Positions 1-10,212 of a DNA stretch of 57,863 nt are shown in pieces. Position numbers and translations under genes: made by a program. Below the pieces are notes generated by a model that saw nothing but the letters and a program-made list of their open reading frames with translations, had not been told where the DNA came from and did no database searches. The first letter of the stretch is position 1. The number at the start of each line of letters is the position of its first letter. Source of the DNA: Bordetella parapertussis (lineage in GTDB: Bacteria > Pseudomonadota > Gammaproteobacteria > Burkholderiales > Burkholderiaceae_B); NCBI GenBank assembly GCA_945895265.1, contig CAMDEF010000021.1:1-57863 (forward strand). Reading direction: 5' to 3'.

Positions 1-2414
1 TTCGGCAAATGTTTAATCTCACCCTTAAGCGCCTGTAAGATGCAGTTAATCGAACGGGGGTTGGTTTCGTCTGTGACCAACAAGTCCATTAAGGCTGAAA
101 TATCTTGCTGACGCTGATAACGCGTACGATAGGTAATCGAACTATCAAACAGCACCAAAAGTGTTTCAAACCCCCTGGGCGTATAGACGGCAGCGTGCGT
201 AAAAAATGCAACCAAAATACCACTGAGATTGACCAGCCGCTCGATCAAACGCCCTGCTGCCAACATATGCCAACCCAGGTCTCGGGTCATGCGATCAGAT
301 TGAAAACCTACCAAGGCAACTAGCTGTATGCCGATGACATCAAGCACCTCAATCGTGTCAATCGGGTTTCGAGGGGCGACGCGGCTCACACGCTTCGTTC
401 GAGACTTGGCTGCATGAGACGCGCCCACCAGTGCCGGATGAACCGTATTGTGCAACAGCATTTGCTTCATGGATTGAGCAATTTCAGCATGCTCAGCCGG
501 CAAACGATCACGCACCGCTTTCAGTGAAAACTCAAGTCGCTCGAGGTTGTCGAGCAAACCACGCGCACCCTTCTGTATCAACTGCGCGATCAACGTGCGC
601 CCAAAGACCGCAGCAGATTTTGTCAGACTTGGTGTGCCCTCTGGTATTAAGCCATGCAGCCTACCGAGCGCGCCGATCGCATCGTTCAGGGCCGGCAAAC
701 TATCTTGTTGATTCGTACTGACCAACACCAAAGCCTCTTTGGCCAGCCGTACCATCAACTCACAGCGTTCGGTGTAACGCCCTAGCCAAAACAAACTCTC
801 GGCCGAGCGGCTCGACACCAATTGCTCGGTTGCTGTCCAACGCGGCAAACGCGTGCGGTTAGGCAACATCGAATAGGTATCAACCTGTTGATCCGTCATC
901 ACCCAGGTATCAAGAGTACTGCCACCGCTTTGGATTGAAACAATGTGAGGGTCAACCGTTGCAATGCGCGTCATGCCGCCTTGCAATAATTGCCACTCAC
1001 CGTCACCAGACGCAATCGCATACACACGTAACATGGCGGTGCGCGGCGAAATCTCGTCACCCTGCCAAGTCGGCGCTTGCGAGAAGGGCAAATAACTTTG
1101 CGTCGTGTAAATATCAGGCTGCGAACCAATACGCTTGCGCCAGGCTTCAAGCTCTTCGGCATTGAGCAAACTAGCGATCGCTGGCTGAAAATTTGTTGCA
1201 GCGTTCGTTGCGTAGGTCGGCTTAATGACCTGAGTATGTAAGTCAGGAGAGATATCTTGCCAGGCTGCGATTTCGCCACACCACCAAGTGTTAAGCGAAG
1301 GCATTTTTAAAGGTTCATTCAGCAAATATTCTGAGATCGCAGGCAAAAACCCCTGCACCGCGGGCGACTCTAGAAAGCTAGTGCCGAGAGCGTTAGCCAT
1401 CACCACACTGCCTGCACGTATCGCCTGCAGTAACCCCGGTACGCCCAGACTTGAGTCAGCACGTAGTTCAAGGGGATCGCAAAAATCATCATCCAACCGA
1501 CGCAGCAAACCGTGTATGCGTTGCAAGCCATGCATCGTCTTCAAATAGAGCTTGTCGTCGCGTACCGCCAGATCGGCTCCCTCAACCAAAGGCAAACCAA
1601 GATAGCGCGCCAGATAGGCATGCTCAAAATACGTTTCACTGTAGGGCCCCGGGGTCAATAGTGCGAAGCGCGGGGCCCCCTCTGCAATCGAGGCAGCCGC
1701 ACTTGTCATCGATTCAAGCAGGCGCTTGTAGCTTGACGCGACATGCTGCACTCGCATCTCACGATACGCCTCAGGGAACACCCGTGATACCGTCAGGCGA
1801 TTTTCAAGTACATACCCTAAGCCCGACGGCGTTTGAGTGCGTTGACCAATCACCCACCAGCGCCCATCGGGGCCTCGCGCAATATCAAAAGCAACCACAT
1901 GCAAATAGACGCCGCCTAAGGGCTTCACCCCTTGCATCGCACGCAAATATCCTGGGTTACCCAGGATCAACGCACCGGGCAAGTAGCCTCCGCGAATCAA
2001 ACGCTGTTCACCGTAGACATCCTGCAAAATCGTATTCAGTAACTTGGCGCGCTGCTGCAAACTCGTTGAGATACCCCGCCAGTCTGCGGGTGTGATCAAC
2101 ATCGGCAACGCGTTCAGTGACCACGGTCGCGTTTGGTCCTGCTGATCTCCGTAGACGTTATAGGTAATACCGTTTTGTTGAATCAGCCGCTCGATGGTCT
2201 CGCTACTCTGCGGCAGGCCAGCGATCCCCGCTTCACCTAGATAACTAAAAAACGTTTGCCAGGGCTTTCGCAAGGTGCCACTCGCGTCTCTCAGTTCATC
2301 GTAATGACCCAGCTTGACCGGTGCCGCGAGCTTGCTCGCAAGCGCAAACGCTTGCTCTCGGTCACGTTGACCCTTGGCTGCAGAATCCTGAGTAAAAATT
2401 GTGTCGGACGACAT
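1..2414 (-). CDS. Fused circularly permuted ATP-grasp / alpha-E protein, 3' end cut by window edge
   Basis: The frame is open from an ATG at 2414 to the window edge: 804 codons are visible and the C-terminus is missing. The first ~480 residues form a circularly permuted ATP-grasp domain (DUF404/DUF407 type). They share 'PSG..Y.LENR' and 'GG.TR...QSGGSTLDTWV' signatures with the separate ATP-grasp gene at 5939-7411. An alpha-E (DUF403) domain follows, starting near 'ESLFWLGRYTERCE', which matches 'DHLYWMSRYTERAE' of the free alpha-E gene at 7454. The start lies 12 bases past the stop of the transglutaminase gene, with AAGG just before it, so the two are probably cotranscribed. ATP-grasp enzymes of this family are predicted amidoligases making a peptide or peptide tag. 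The substrate is not known to me. The domain assignment is firm, the function inferred. Confidence 0.85.
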   Translation of the reverse strand, partial: MSSDTIFTQDSAAKGQRDREQAFALASKLAAPVKLGHYDELRDASGTLRKPWQTFFSYLGEAGIAGLPQSSETIERLIQQNGITYNVYGDQQDQTRPWSLNALPMLITPADWRGISTSLQQRAKLLNTILQDVYGEQRLIRGGYLPGALILGNPGYLRAMQGVKPLGGVYLHVVAFDIARGPDGRWWVIGQRTQTPSGLGYVLENRLTVSRVFPEAYREMRVQHVASSYKRLLESMTSAAASIAEGAPRFALLTPGPYSETYFEHAYLARYLGLPLVEGADLAVRDDKLYLKTMHGLQRIHGLLRRLDDDFCDPLELRADSSLGVPGLLQAIRAGSVVMANALGTSFLESPAVQGFLPAISEYLLNEPLKMPSLNTWWCGEIAAWQDISPDLHTQVIKPTYATNAATNFQPAIASLLNAEELEAWRKRIGSQPDIYTTQSYLPFSQAPTWQGDEISPRTAMLRVYAIASGDGEWQLLQGGMTRIATVDPHIVSIQSGGSTLDTWVMTDQQVDTYSMLPNRTRLPRWTATEQLVSSRSAESLFWLGRYTERCELMVRLAKEALVLVSTNQQDSLPALNDAIGALGRLHGLIPEGTPSLTKSAAVFGRTLIAQLIQKGARGLLDNLERLEFSLKAVRDRLPAEHAEIAQSMKQMLLHNTVHPALVGASHAAKSRTKRVSRVAPRNPIDTIEVLDVIGIQLVALVGFQSDRMTRDLGWHMLAAGRLIERLVNLSGILVAFFTHAAVYTPRGFETLLVLFDSSITYRTRYQRQQDISALMDLLVTDETNPRSINCILQALKGEIKHLP

Positions 2415-2426
2415 AGGCCTTGCGTT

Positions 2427-5400
2427 CTAAATTTGTGGTGTTCGGCGTAAGTCGAGTGTAAAGGGAAATTCTGCCCCAGTGGGCTGAGGTTGCAACTGGA
2501 TTTCACCGGGCGTGTGCTCAAGCTTAAAAAATCGTGCACGCCGACGACTCTCTGCTTCAAACGAATTAATCGGCAGGGTATCGTAACTACGCCCTCCCGG
2601 ATGCACCACATGGTAGCGACAGCCACCCAGCGAGCGCGAGAGCCACTGGTCAACAATATCAAACGACAACGGCGCGTGCACGGCAATCGTCGGGTGCAAT
2701 GCCGAAGGCGGATTCCAGGCTCGATAACGTACGCCAAGCACAAACTCACCTTCAACTCCGGTAGGCTGCAAGGTCGGGGCGACACCATTGACCGAAATCA
2801 CATAGCGGTTATCCGTAAATCCAGAGACCTTGAGCTCTAGGCGCTCGAGCGACGAATCCACGTAACGCACTGTGCCACCACCGCCGCCCTCTTCACCCAT
2901 GACGTGCCAAGGCTCAAGCGCAGTACGCAAGGTCAGTTGCATGCCTTTGAGCTCAGTATGGCCGATCAACGGAAACCTAAACTCCATATGCGGCTCGAAC
3001 CACGACCGGTCAAACGAAAAACCCGCGCGATGAAGTTCAGCCAATACATCATCAAAGTCCATCATAATGAAGGTTGGCAACATAAACCGGTCGTGCAGTT
3101 GCGTGCCCCAACGAGTCAAACGTGTTTTGCCTGGCGGGTGATAAGGAGTTTTCCAGAACCACGCAACGAGCGCACGAATCAACAGTTGTTGCACCAGACT
3201 CATCTGAGCGTGGGGTGGCATTTCAAAGCCTCGCAGCTCTAGCAAGCCGAGTCGTCCGGTTGGGCCATCAGGCGAATACAACTTATCGATACTGAACTCA
3301 GAGCGATGCGTATTACCAGTAACATCGATCAAGATATTACGTAGTGCACGGTCAATCATCCACGGCGGGCAGCCACCTGGTTGCTGTTGCTGCCGCTCAA
3401 TCTCTTGCATCGCAATTTCTAACTCGTAGAGTTGATCATTGCGCGCTTCGTCAACTCGGGGCGCCTGGCTGGTTGGCCCGATAAACAAGCCCGAAAACAG
3501 ATACGACATCGAGGGGTGGTTATGCCAAAACGTTAACAAGCTCGACAGCACATCAGGGCGACGCAAGAAGGGGCTATCGGCTGGCGTCGCAGCCCCCATG
3601 ACAAAATGATTGCCACCACCGGTTCCGGTATGGCGACCATCATTCATAAACTTTTCGCTGCTTAGGCGAGTTTCGTGCGCGGCCTGATATAAAAATTGTG
3701 TGTGATCGACCAACTCACCCCAGTTTTTGGCGGGGTGAATATTGACCTCAAGCACGCCCGGATCAGGCGTCACCTGCAATACAGTCAAACGCGGATCGCG
3801 TGGCGGCGCGTAACCCTCGATCACAATTTTGAAACCGAGTTCAACTGCACTGACCTCAAGGGCAGCGAGCAGTGCCAAGTAGTCGTCCAGCCGCTTAAGC
3901 GGTGGCATAAAGACATAAAGCACCGAAGACTGCGGCTCTGTAAATTCAAGCTTCGGGCCATTGCTGCGATTAGGGTTGCGTACCTCAACGCACAACGCGG
4001 TACGCGTCAGGTCGACGGCAGATTCAAATTTTTGGGGTGGCAATGCCTCTACAGACTCCCCGGTGGCCGGCCATTGCAAACGCAACTCAGTTGCAGACGG
4101 CAGCGCTACACGTGGTGCAAAAGGATCGGCGTCTGGCGCAGCAGGCCGATCGGTACTTTTCGCCCACGGCAGTGAATCAAGCGGCAGACGATACCCCATC
4201 GGAGAATCACCCGGGATCAAGTACATTCTGTCGTCACGCAAAAACCACGGGCCCGAACGCCAACGTTGAGTGTTGGCCTGCCCACCCTCTGTCGCTGCAA
4301 GCGGTAAGGTGTAGCCAACAGGCGCATCCAATTGATTTGAAAAGACACGCCGCAGGCGCGCACGCTCCATCTCATCGTCTAAGCGCGAGTCAAACGGGTC
4401 GACATTGACGGGCAGCGTACGCTCGCGCCACAAATAATAAAAAGTGTCCTCGAAGGCCGGTTGAATGTATTTTTGTTCGAGTCCTAGTTTTTGCGTCAAC
4501 GTTTGAATCAAACGCTTTGCATCCTCTGGAGTGTAGTGATGCTCTTCGCGCTCGTCGGCAAACAAAGACGGATCCTGCCAGCAAGCTTGACCATCCTCGC
4601 GCCAAAATGCCGAAAGCGACCAGCGCGGCAACTGTTCACCCGGGTACCATTTGCCCTGACCATAGTGCAAAAATCCGCCTGCTCCATAGCGCTGGCTTAA
4701 TTTCTGCATCAACTCTAGGCCCAAGCCTCTCTTAGTCGGGCCAAGCGCCTCGGTGTTCCATTCGGCACCATCTCGATCCAGCGCCGACACAAACGTGGGC
4801 TCGCCACCCATCGTCAAGCGAACGTCGTGCTCGTCGAGGTCGGTATCCACAACCGCGCCTAACGCCAAGATGTTTTGCCACTGCTTGTCGTCATAGGGCT
4901 TGGTCACCCGTGGTGACTCAAATACCCGGCGTGCTGACATTTGGTGCTCAAATTCAACTTCGCACTCATCTAGTGCACCGTCGATCGGCGCAGCCGACGA
5001 AGGTTCGGGCGTACAAGCGATTGGTATATGCCCCTCGCCCGCCAATAAACCCGAGGTCGCATCCAACCCTACCCAACCTGCGCCAGGCAAATACACCTCG
5101 CACCAGGCATGTAAGTCGGTAAAGTCTGAGGTCGCCCCCGTTGGGCCACCTACGGCCTCAACGTCGGGCTTTAACTGAATCAAATAGCCCGAGACAAAAC
5201 GTGCTGCTAAGCCAAAATGGCGAAACACCTGCACCATCAGCCAAGCCGTGTCGCGGCAAGATCCCGAACATAATTCAAGCGTTTGCTCGGGCGTTTGCAC
5301 GCCGGGCTCCATACGGATCGTATAGCTCACCTTACGATGCAAGCGCGTGTTGATTTCAACCAAAAAGTCGATGCTGCGTCGCGTGCGGTGGGGCACATTC

Positions 5401-5795
5401 TTCAAAAAAGTCGCTAACTTCGGGCCGGCAGGCTCTGCTCGCAGGTACGGCACCAAGTCGGCCTTGAGTTCGGGCGAATACTTGAACGGAAATTTTTCAG
5501 CCGTTGGTTCGAGAAAAAAATCGAACGGGTCATACACAGACATTTCAACAACAAGATCGACTTCGACTTGAAACTCTGTTGTCTTATTTGGGATCACAAC
5601 GCGCGCAACATAATTAGCAAAGGGATCTTGTTGCCAGTTTAAGAAATGCTCACTAGGTTTAATGCGTAAGGCATAGGACAAGATTCGGGTGCGACAGTGC
5701 GGCGCTGGCTTTAAACGAATCACCTGAGGGCCGAGGTTGATCCGTTTGTCGTAGCGATAGGTCGTGAGGTGATGAAGTGCGACGTGTATAGGCAT
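2427..5795 (-). CDS. Large transglutaminase-like / DUF2126 protein
   Basis: A 1122-residue cytoplasmic-looking protein with no signal peptide. The N-terminal ~80 residues resemble the bacterial transglutaminase-like N domain. A transglutaminase-like core follows with all three catalytic residues visible: Cys180 in 'SGSCRDTAW', His229 in 'DLHAWCEVY' and Asp245 in 'GLDATSG'. The remaining ~850 residues are the DUF2126 region found fused to this core in proteobacteria. Such proteins occur with circularly permuted ATP-grasp and alpha-E proteins and are thought to hydrolyse or transfer the amide products of the ATP-grasp enzyme. Here the gene heads a two-gene unit with the fused ATP-grasp/alpha-E gene and is divergent from the separate pair at 5939-8425. 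It could act as a peptidase rather than a cross-linking transglutaminase; the sequence does not decide. Confidence 0.9.
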   Translation of the reverse strand: MPIHVALHHLTTYRYDKRINLGPQVIRLKPAPHCRTRILSYALRIKPSEHFLNWQQDPFANYVARVVIPNKTTEFQVEVDLVVEMSVYDPFDFFLEPTAEKFPFKYSPELKADLVPYLRAEPAGPKLATFLKNVPHRTRRSIDFLVEINTRLHRKVSYTIRMEPGVQTPEQTLELCSGSCRDTAWLMVQVFRHFGLAARFVSGYLIQLKPDVEAVGGPTGATSDFTDLHAWCEVYLPGAGWVGLDATSGLLAGEGHIPIACTPEPSSAAPIDGALDECEVEFEHQMSARRVFESPRVTKPYDDKQWQNILALGAVVDTDLDEHDVRLTMGGEPTFVSALDRDGAEWNTEALGPTKRGLGLELMQKLSQRYGAGGFLHYGQGKWYPGEQLPRWSLSAFWREDGQACWQDPSLFADEREEHHYTPEDAKRLIQTLTQKLGLEQKYIQPAFEDTFYYLWRERTLPVNVDPFDSRLDDEMERARLRRVFSNQLDAPVGYTLPLAATEGGQANTQRWRSGPWFLRDDRMYLIPGDSPMGYRLPLDSLPWAKSTDRPAAPDADPFAPRVALPSATELRLQWPATGESVEALPPQKFESAVDLTRTALCVEVRNPNRSNGPKLEFTEPQSSVLYVFMPPLKRLDDYLALLAALEVSAVELGFKIVIEGYAPPRDPRLTVLQVTPDPGVLEVNIHPAKNWGELVDHTQFLYQAAHETRLSSEKFMNDGRHTGTGGGNHFVMGAATPADSPFLRRPDVLSSLLTFWHNHPSMSYLFSGLFIGPTSQAPRVDEARNDQLYELEIAMQEIERQQQQPGGCPPWMIDRALRNILIDVTGNTHRSEFSIDKLYSPDGPTGRLGLLELRGFEMPPHAQMSLVQQLLIRALVAWFWKTPYHPPGKTRLTRWGTQLHDRFMLPTFIMMDFDDVLAELHRAGFSFDRSWFEPHMEFRFPLIGHTELKGMQLTLRTALEPWHVMGEEGGGGGTVRYVDSSLERLELKVSGFTDNRYVISVNGVAPTLQPTGVEGEFVLGVRYRAWNPPSALHPTIAVHAPLSFDIVDQWLSRSLGGCRYHVVHPGGRSYDTLPINSFEAESRRRARFFKLEHTPGEIQLQPQPTGAEFPFTLDLRRTPQI

Positions 5796-5845
5796 GTCTA
5801 CAACACAGCAATAAGTGTGCCAGTTCAGTGCATGCGAAGCATGGA

Positions 5846-5861
5846 TGGCATGAAATTTGCT
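5846..5861 (+). promoter_or_regulatory. Candidate sigma-54 (-24/-12) promoter
   Basis: The bases TGGCATGAAATTTGCT carry GG at 5847-5848 and GC at 5859-5860, separated by exactly ten bases, the spacing RpoN requires. Only one position departs from the core consensus TGGCACG-N4-TTGCW. Transcription would start near 5872, about 67 bases before the ATG at 5939. The match is by eye and activator sites were not identified. Confidence 0.45.
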
Positions 5862-5938
5862 TTGTCTTAAACCATAACCCTAAGGTGGTGCATGTTGCCC
5901 ACACAGCTTGCCAGTCAGATAAGGTCAAAGGCGGACCC

Positions 5939-7411
5939 ATGCAGCAACTAGCGCGACCATTAGCGTTTGACGAAATGGTAGACACCAGCGGCGCACGGCC
6001 AGCGATTGGGGCCTGCCCCAGCCAAAGCGCGCGCGCGCACTACCAAGGCTTTGCCCAATGGCTGGCTCAACAACCCGAACACTTGCTACAAGCACGCCGC
6101 GACGAAGCCGAGCTCATTTTCAGACGGGTCGGCATCACCTTTGCCGTTTATGGCGATAGCGATGGCACCGAACGCACCATCCCCTTTGATATTGTGCCGC
6201 GCATTTTCCCAGCGGCTGAATGGTCTAGGCTTGAGCGCGGTTTAAGGCAACGCGTGCAGGCGCTCAATATGTTTTTGCATGACGTCTATCACGAGCAACA
6301 TATTTTGAAAGCCGGCTTGATCCCGGCCGAGCAAGTGCTCAATAACGCGCAGTATCGACCGCAGATGCAGGGCGTGCGCGTACCGCACAACATTTACGCG
6401 CATATCGCAGGCATTGATATCGTGCGTGCCAATCACGGCGCACAAACCGGCGAGCTATTTGTGCTTGAAGACAATTTGCGGGTACCCTCGGGCGTCTCGT
6501 ATATGCTCGAAAATCGCAAGATGATGATGCGATTGTTTCCTGAACTGTTCGCGAAGCATCGCGTCGAGCCGGTGGCGCACTACCCAGATCTTCTGCTCGA
6601 CACGCTGCGCAATTCGGGTCCCAGCAGTACGCCTGAGCCGAACGTTGTCGTGCTCACGCCAGGCATGTACAACTCAGCTTATTTTGAACACGCCTTTCTC
6701 GCGCAACAAATGGGCGTCGAACTCGTCGAAGGACAAGATCTGTTTGTGCAGGACGACACCGTCTTCATGCGCACCACCCAAGGGCCGCGCCGTGTCAATG
6801 TCATTTATCGCAGAGTGGATGATGATTTTCTTGATCCTGAAGTCTTTCGCGAAGATTCAACACTCGGTGCAACAGGCTTGCTGCGCGCCTATCGCGCTGG
6901 CAACGTGGCGATTTGCAATGCCATCGGCACCGGTGTCGCTGACGATAAGTCGATCTATCCGTTCGTGCCAGACATGATTCGTTTTTATCTGAGCGAAGAA
7001 CCCCTCATCGCCAACGTGCCCACCTTTATGTGTCGCAAGCCTGACGAGCTTGATCACGTGGTGCAAAACATGCACGAGCTCGTTGTCAAAGAAGTACACG
7101 GGGCCGGCGGTTACGGCATGCTGGTTGGGCCCGCTTCAACGCGCGCCGAAATTGACGACTTTAAGGTGCGTGTGCTGGCGAACCCAAGCAATTACATCGC
7201 TCAGCCCACGCTCGCGCTATCGACTTGCCCAACTTACGTTGAGGCTGGGATCGCGCCGCGTCACATTGATCTTCGCCCCTTTGTGCTATCTGGTCAGCAC
7301 GTACGGATGGTGCCAGGCGGTTTGACTCGCGTCGCATTAAAAGAGGGCTCGCTTGTCGTGAACTCATCGCAGGGCGGCGGCACGAAAGACACTTGGGTGC
7401 TTGAACATTAA
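5939..7411 (+). CDS. Circularly permuted ATP-grasp protein (DUF404/DUF407)
   Basis: A 490-residue protein of the circularly permuted ATP-grasp type 2 family, predicted to ligate amino acids or peptides using ATP. Visible family signatures include 'FVLEDNLRVPSGVSYMLENR', 'KEVHGAGGYGMLVGP', 'YIAQPTLALSTCPT', 'HIDLRPFVL' and the C-terminal 'GGLTRVALKEGS...SSQGGGTKDTWVL'. The frame is open further upstream to 5828, but the ATG at 5939 is preceded by an AAAGGCGG ribosome site and matches where homology to the fused protein begins, so I place the start there. The next gene, alpha-E, begins 42 bases downstream and should be in the same operon. The full-length ATP-grasp proteins of this family are usually near this size. 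Substrate and product are unknown. Confidence 0.9.
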   Translation: MQQLARPLAFDEMVDTSGARPAIGACPSQSARAHYQGFAQWLAQQPEHLLQARRDEAELIFRRVGITFAVYGDSDGTERTIPFDIVPRIFPAAEWSRLERGLRQRVQALNMFLHDVYHEQHILKAGLIPAEQVLNNAQYRPQMQGVRVPHNIYAHIAGIDIVRANHGAQTGELFVLEDNLRVPSGVSYMLENRKMMMRLFPELFAKHRVEPVAHYPDLLLDTLRNSGPSSTPEPNVVVLTPGMYNSAYFEHAFLAQQMGVELVEGQDLFVQDDTVFMRTTQGPRRVNVIYRRVDDDFLDPEVFREDSTLGATGLLRAYRAGNVAICNAIGTGVADDKSIYPFVPDMIRFYLSEEPLIANVPTFMCRKPDELDHVVQNMHELVVKEVHGAGGYGMLVGPASTRAEIDDFKVRVLANPSNYIAQPTLALSTCPTYVEAGIAPRHIDLRPFVLSGQHVRMVPGGLTRVALKEGSLVVNSSQGGGTKDTWVLEH

Positions 7412-7453
7412 AGAGTCGACACTCGACGCCTAGCCCAATCGGAAATCACTCTC

Positions 7454-8425
7454 ATGCTTTCAAGAACTGCGGATCACTTGTACTGGATGTCTCGCTACAC
7501 CGAGCGGGCAGAAAATTTGGCGCGCATGCTCGATGTCAACTACCAGATGTCTCTGTTGCCTCAGTCTGTGCAGACCATCGAACGAGGCTGGGCTGCCTTG
7601 CTCGAAATTTCAGAGCTCACCTCGGCCTTTACCGCGCAGCAATCCACCATCACACCTGACGCCGTCATGCGCTTCATGGTCAGCGACACCAGCAACCCCT
7701 CTTCGATCATGCGCTGTCTGCAAGGGGCCCGCGAAAATGCACGCGCGGTCAGGGGCTCAATCACTACCGAACTCTGGGAGACGATCAACACGACGTGGCT
7801 GGATGCTCAACGCTTCATGCGCGAGGGCATACTCAAGCGCGCGCCCGCTGAATTTTTTGAATGGGTCAAGTTCAGATCACATCTGATTCGCGGTGTGCAC
7901 TTAGGCACCATGATGCGTGGCGAAGCCTACGACTTTATTCAGCTCGGCACCTTTCTTGAGCGAGCAGACAACACCGCACGACTACTCGACGTTAAATTTT
8001 TAGCGGCCAGCGAAGTACACGACGACGACACCGATCCGGTTGATGAGTTTTATTATTGGACCGCGATCTTGCGCTCGGTGTCGGCCTTCGAAAACTATCG
8101 CAAAGTCTACCGGGATGTCATTACGCCCGAACGCATCGCCGAACTCATGGTCTTCAGCCCGGGGATGCCGCGCTCGCTCGTCAATTGCCTGCATGAAGTG
8201 GTTGATACCCTGTCGCGCGTCAGAAATAGCCAGTCGTCTAACACCCAGTCGGCGGCCTTGCGGCTACTTTCAGAGCTGCGCGACTTGAATATAGAAGAGA
8301 TCTTTGAAAAAGGATTGCATGAATATCTGACCGAGTTCTTGAGCCGTATCAACGCAGTTGGCAGCGGCATTAGCCAAGACTTTTTACTACCGTTGCAGGT
8401 CGATCCCGAGACTCAGATGCCTTAG
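7454..8425 (+). CDS. Alpha-E domain protein (DUF403)
   Basis: A 323-residue, mostly alpha-helical, acid-rich protein of the alpha-E family. It begins with the family signature 'LSRTADHLYWMSRYTERAENLARMLDV' and has a second conserved helix motif, 'LGTFLERADNTARLLDVKF'. Alpha-E proteins almost always accompany circularly permuted ATP-grasp enzymes, as separate genes or fusions; their biochemical role is not established. The gene lies 42 bases behind the ATP-grasp gene with GGAAA before the start. In many genomes a small transglutaminase gene follows alpha-E. Here the next gene is rhlE, so the companion transglutaminase would have to be the large divergent one at 2427-5795. Confidence 0.9.
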   Translation: MLSRTADHLYWMSRYTERAENLARMLDVNYQMSLLPQSVQTIERGWAALLEISELTSAFTAQQSTITPDAVMRFMVSDTSNPSSIMRCLQGARENARAVRGSITTELWETINTTWLDAQRFMREGILKRAPAEFFEWVKFRSHLIRGVHLGTMMRGEAYDFIQLGTFLERADNTARLLDVKFLAASEVHDDDTDPVDEFYYWTAILRSVSAFENYRKVYRDVITPERIAELMVFSPGMPRSLVNCLHEVVDTLSRVRNSQSSNTQSAALRLLSELRDLNIEEIFEKGLHEYLTEFLSRINAVGSGISQDFLLPLQVDPETQMP

Positions 8426-8497
8426 GCGCTCTCGCGATCACTAGGTGATTTAAGAATTTCGGCGAGGCCGCACTCAATTTGACGTACAATTGCTGCA

Positions 8498-8638
8498 CGG
8501 CACAACGTTCCAGTCCTCGTGCCGCTCTAAGCCCCAACACTGTGGGCGCTCGCCTCCAAGGCGTTTTTACTCCCTGTTCGTCTGCCCCGATTGGAGCCCG
8601 CACCCTGTGCAGGCCGGCATGACGATGGAGCTGTTCTC
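8498..8638 (+). promoter_or_regulatory. Structured 5' leader of rhlE with terminator-like hairpin
   Basis: Four consecutive hairpins can be drawn: CGGCAC/GTGCCG (8498-8503 with 8519-8524), GCCC/GGGC (8531-8534 with 8544-8547), CGCCT/AGGCG (8551-8555 with 8559-8563) and GCAC/GTGC (8600-8603 with 8607-8610). The third is followed at once by five T (8564-8568), the form of a small intrinsic terminator. The leader precedes an RNA helicase gene, so structure-dependent autoregulation is plausible. No known riboswitch class is recognised. Confidence 0.45.

Positions 8639-8654
<16 letters not shown>
8619..8654 (+). CDS. Possible 11-codon upstream ORF overlapping the rhlE start
   Basis: ATG at 8619 opens a short frame reading [11 protein letters not shown] whose TGA (8652-8654) overlaps the internal ATG of rhlE at 8651 in the form ATGA. 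This is the geometry of translational coupling. It could equally be chance, since the rhlE start may be the TTG at 8639, which would then lie inside this frame. Confidence 0.25.
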
Positions 8655-10165
<1,511 letters not shown>

Positions 10166-10176
10166 TTTGTACGCAC

Positions 10177-10199
10177 ACAGGTTGGCTGCGCCAGCCTGT
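10177..10199 (+). terminator. Hairpin after rhlE
   Basis: A 10-bp stem with one G-T wobble (10177-10186 with 10190-10199) and a three-base loop lies just after the rhlE stop and 14 bases before prfC. No T-run follows, so it may slow polymerase or protect the mRNA end rather than act as a full intrinsic terminator. Confidence 0.4.
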
Positions 10200-10212
10200 A
10201 AAATTCGCCATC

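Noticed and set aside
1451..2095. Forward frame of 214 codons within the left-edge gene
   Set aside because: It lies opposite the ATP-grasp/alpha-E coding sequence, whose reverse frame is open across the whole region and carries clear family motifs.
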